Origin: Hydnum rufescens UP504
Lineage: Eukaryota > Basidiomycota > Agaricomycetes > Cantharellales > Hydnaceae
Length of the DNA stretch: 17,884 bases
Reading direction: 5' to 3'
NCBI GenBank assembly: GCA_014904985.1
Contig: MU129086.1
Span: 114,217 to 132,100 of the forward strand
Part shown: positions 15,913 to 17,884 of the stretch, in pieces
Layout: each line of letters opens with the position of its first letter
How positions within the stretch are numbered: the stretch's first letter is position 1
Notes under the pieces: generated by a model
Database searches by the model: none
Seen by the model: only the letters and a program-made list of their open reading frames with translations
Told to the model about the DNA's origin: nothing
Program-made: the position numbers and the translations under genes

Positions 15913-17884
15913 ATCACGAGTTTTAATGCAGCCTGGTTATCACAATACAGGGTTGTGGCCTTGAGTTGAGTGTGAAACAACTTGGCAATGAGGCTCCGCA
16001 GCCAAATGCCTTCTTTGGCAGCCTGCATCGCAGTGACGTATTCTGCTTTGGCTGTTGATAGTGTAATTAGCTCCTGTTTTCGGGAGCTCCAGGAGACTGT
16101 TCCTCCGTTGATCAGGTAAGCATACCCTGTAATCGCGCGGCGATGTTCCTGCGTCGCTCTGTCTGCATCCGTATACCTGAGTAAGTCATGACTTTTCAAT
16201 CTGTACATTAGGCTGATATCTTTCGTGCCCAATAGGTACCGTATAGCTCGCTTTGCCATTTCCCAATGCGTAGGTCCCGGCTGGTCAAGAAATCGTGATA
16301 GTGTTGATACTGCAAAGGTAATGTCTGGCCTCGTGGCCACAGACACATACATGAGGCTTCCTATGGCCTTGCGATATGGGGTCTTCTTCATCTGTTCGAT
16401 TTCTTCAGGATTCATCATGGGATCCTCTTTTGTGAGTGTGGCCCCAGGTTCCATTGGCATATTTACGAATTTTGAGTCGCCCAAAGAGAACCAGGCTACA
16501 ATTGAATCAATGTATGACTTTTGTGATAATCAGATCGTTCGTAATTCATGGTCCCATTCAATTTTAATGCCGAGTAGCCAGTGAAGTGGCCCTAAGTCAG
16601 TAATCAGGTATTTGTCATTAATCTTCCGCTTGTATTCATCAAGTAATGCCCTCAACAGGCCCATAAATGTGCAATCGTCCACATGGATTGCGAGAATGAG
16701 CTCCTCCCCATTCACTTAGGTATGGAACACACCTGGATCGGCGTGGCTAGCCCTGAAACTGAGATCATTAAGGGCACACGAGAGGGAATCATACCAGCAT
16801 CGCCCAGCCTGTTTGAGACCATATAGGGTCTTCCGTAGTTGTAGAATCATGTCTTTTCCCTGGGGTTTATACTTGGGGGGGAAATGCATATAGATTTCTT
16901 TGTTTTTGTTGAGTTCACCATTGAGGTATGCACTGTTGAAATTGAAAGAGTCAATATCCCAATCATTTCGTGCGGCGAGTGCGATAATTGTTCGAAAACT
17001 TGCAAGTTGTGTGACAGGGGAATATGTTTCGTAGTAGTCAACACCGTAAATCTGTGTGAAACTGTGGGCAACTAGATGTGCCTTGTACTTTAGAATGGTT
17101 CCATCAGCTTTGCGTTTGATTTTGAATATGAGCTTGCAATTGACAATATTCTTGCCGGGTGGCTTTGGTACTTTGTCCCAAGTTCTGGTGTCTTTGACAG
17201 TTTTGAGTTCGATATCTATGGCTTCTTTCCATTGTGGCCAATCCATTCATGACTTCACCTCTTCCAGAGATTTCGGATCACCATCGATATCTTGAATTGT
17301 CGCAAAAGCTGCATCATTAAATTCTATATGATAGATGGTGTCATTTACGAGAGATGCTGAATTCTTGCTGATATTATCACTGCTCCCCCTGACGCCGGGG
17401 ATCTGAGAGTCGGGTTTGTGCATATAGCCATGCACTGTGCCTTCACCTTGTGTGAGGCGTTGTATGTATTGGGAGGGTTTCGAGGCATGTGTAGAATGTC
17501 ATTTGGGTTCACTGGGTTGGGTCTGTTTTGGTATAGGAGGGGGTTTGGCAGGGGTAGATGGCCTAGAATTTAGGGTTTTGTTGTCATCTGAGTCTTCGGG
17601 ATCTGGAGAGTTGTTGTTGGTCGGCAGGGGATCTGTCTGTGGCCTTGAGCTCATAACTGCAAACCAGTCAGCCATAATTGTATATCTAGTTAGGCCCTTT
17701 TGCCTTGCTTTTATTCAATCTAAGAGCAGGTTTTTAGGTGGGGGCCACTGGGGCCCACTGGGTGATTTCATGGCATGAGACAAGGGGCCCCATGGGGCCC
17801 CTTGCTCTGAACTTGCCTTCGGGTATCAGCCCATGTATGAGACCAAGAGATTCAAGGCCTTGTTCAAGACCAGTCCAAAAAGGT
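15913..17884 (-). pseudogene. pol: Element B pol: linker, reverse transcriptase, RNase H
   Basis: The minus-strand Copia polyprotein reads from the window edge toward 15913. A Pro/Ser/Asn-rich linker (about 17690-17440) leads to DWPQWKEAI at 17246, then RT with KYKAHLVA, a motif A reading FNFNSAYLNG (normally F-D; the Asp codon at 16941-16943 is now Asn), LYGLKQAGR, and HVDD (16674-16685, the usual YVDD). RNase H starts near 16100 with YTDADRA, then STAKAEY and YCDNQAA. In-frame stops on the minus strand lie at 17715-17717 (TGA), 17499-17501 (TGA), 17247-17249 (TGA), 16716-16718 (TAA) and 16530-16532 (TGA). The reading frame itself is kept through this stretch. The protein stops at the A insertion and continues at 11377. 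Integrase and gag are beyond the window. Confidence 0.88.
17781..17804. repeat. 24-bp perfect palindrome, GC-rich
   Basis: Two CAAGGGGCCC-type half-sites meet at CATG to give a perfect 24-base palindrome. It lies in a G/C-block-rich stretch (17735-17804) with two further ggggcc/gggccc clusters. It falls in what should be the element B region between integrase and RT, where a conserved coding sequence was expected, so it may be a small insertion or linker expansion in B. Confidence 0.7.

Larger units (their letters stand above)
10806..17884 (-). mobile_element. Ty1/Copia retrotransposon B, minus strand, interrupted, incomplete
   Basis: Within the window this element consists of a 3' LTR (10806-11174), a polypurine tract, the pol C-terminus (11185-11377), the inserted element A (11378-15912), and then the rest of RNase H, RT and linker (15913-17884). 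The order of domains (linker, RT, RNase H, LTR in the minus direction) and the RT sequence place it in Copia. It is inserted in exon 4 of Z copy 2. Its gag, integrase and 5' LTR lie beyond the window edge. It is older than element A and has stops and frameshifts. Confidence 0.85.

Noticed and set aside
11376..15917. GCTAT / ATCAC as flanks of element A with TGGAATG as LTR start (no target duplication)
   Set aside because: Both LTRs share three more bases (TAT) and the polypurine tract abuts TATTGG. The revised boundary reveals a 5-bp duplication.
1..17884. CRISPR array, rRNA or bacterial-type operon
   Set aside because: No regularly spaced short repeats, no rRNA words, no Shine-Dalgarno-led gene series. 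The intron pattern is fungal.

Overview
The window looks like repeat-rich accessory DNA from a filamentous fungus, most likely a basidiomycete of the Agaricomycetes. The evidence is short introns of about 48-77 nt with GT..AG borders, a multi-exon HNH-nuclease gene of a type I recognise from mushroom-type genomes, and Ty1/Copia retrotransposons carrying CpG-type decay. I see no bacterial-style operons, rRNA or CRISPR. Species cannot be assigned from the sequence alone.

Left half (1-10805): three gene modules, here called Z, X and Y, recur in several copies and orientations. Z is an unrecognised intron-containing gene (3432-4576 +; truncated copy 10133-10805 +). X is an unrecognised gene starting with a CxxC motif (4670-~5570 +; 9905-~9062 -; a tail fragment ~68-165 +). 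Y is a five-exon HNH_2-type nuclease gene (8819-7258 -, apparently intact when spliced; broken copy ~285-1041 +). Z is followed by X in one copy and X by Y in two others, which suggests an ancestral Z-X-Y block. The stretches 1042-3360 and 5571-7257 carry no gene I can support, but the latter holds a tRNA-like (SINE-like) sequence and an inverted-repeat element resembling a MITE.

Right half (10806-17884): a nested pair of Copia retrotransposons. Element B lies on the minus strand, has its 3' LTR at 10806-11174, and is inserted into the second copy of Z. Its far end is outside the window. Element A (11378-15912, plus strand) has both LTRs, a polypurine tract and a 5-bp target duplication, and sits inside the RNase H region of B. 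The order of events is therefore Z duplication, then B, then A.

The most striking signal is the mode of decay. Element A has one uninterrupted gag-pol reading frame of 1,358 sense positions with no frameshift, broken by nine in-frame stops. All nine are TGA, and each is explained by CGA to TGA. All five base substitutions between its LTRs, the single mismatch in its target duplication, and at least six changes at conserved pol residues (including one RT catalytic Asp) are also CpG to TpG/CpA. The same signature appears in B and between the Z copies. This points to CpG-directed cytosine deamination of repeats, with the HNH gene Y left open amid decayed relatives.
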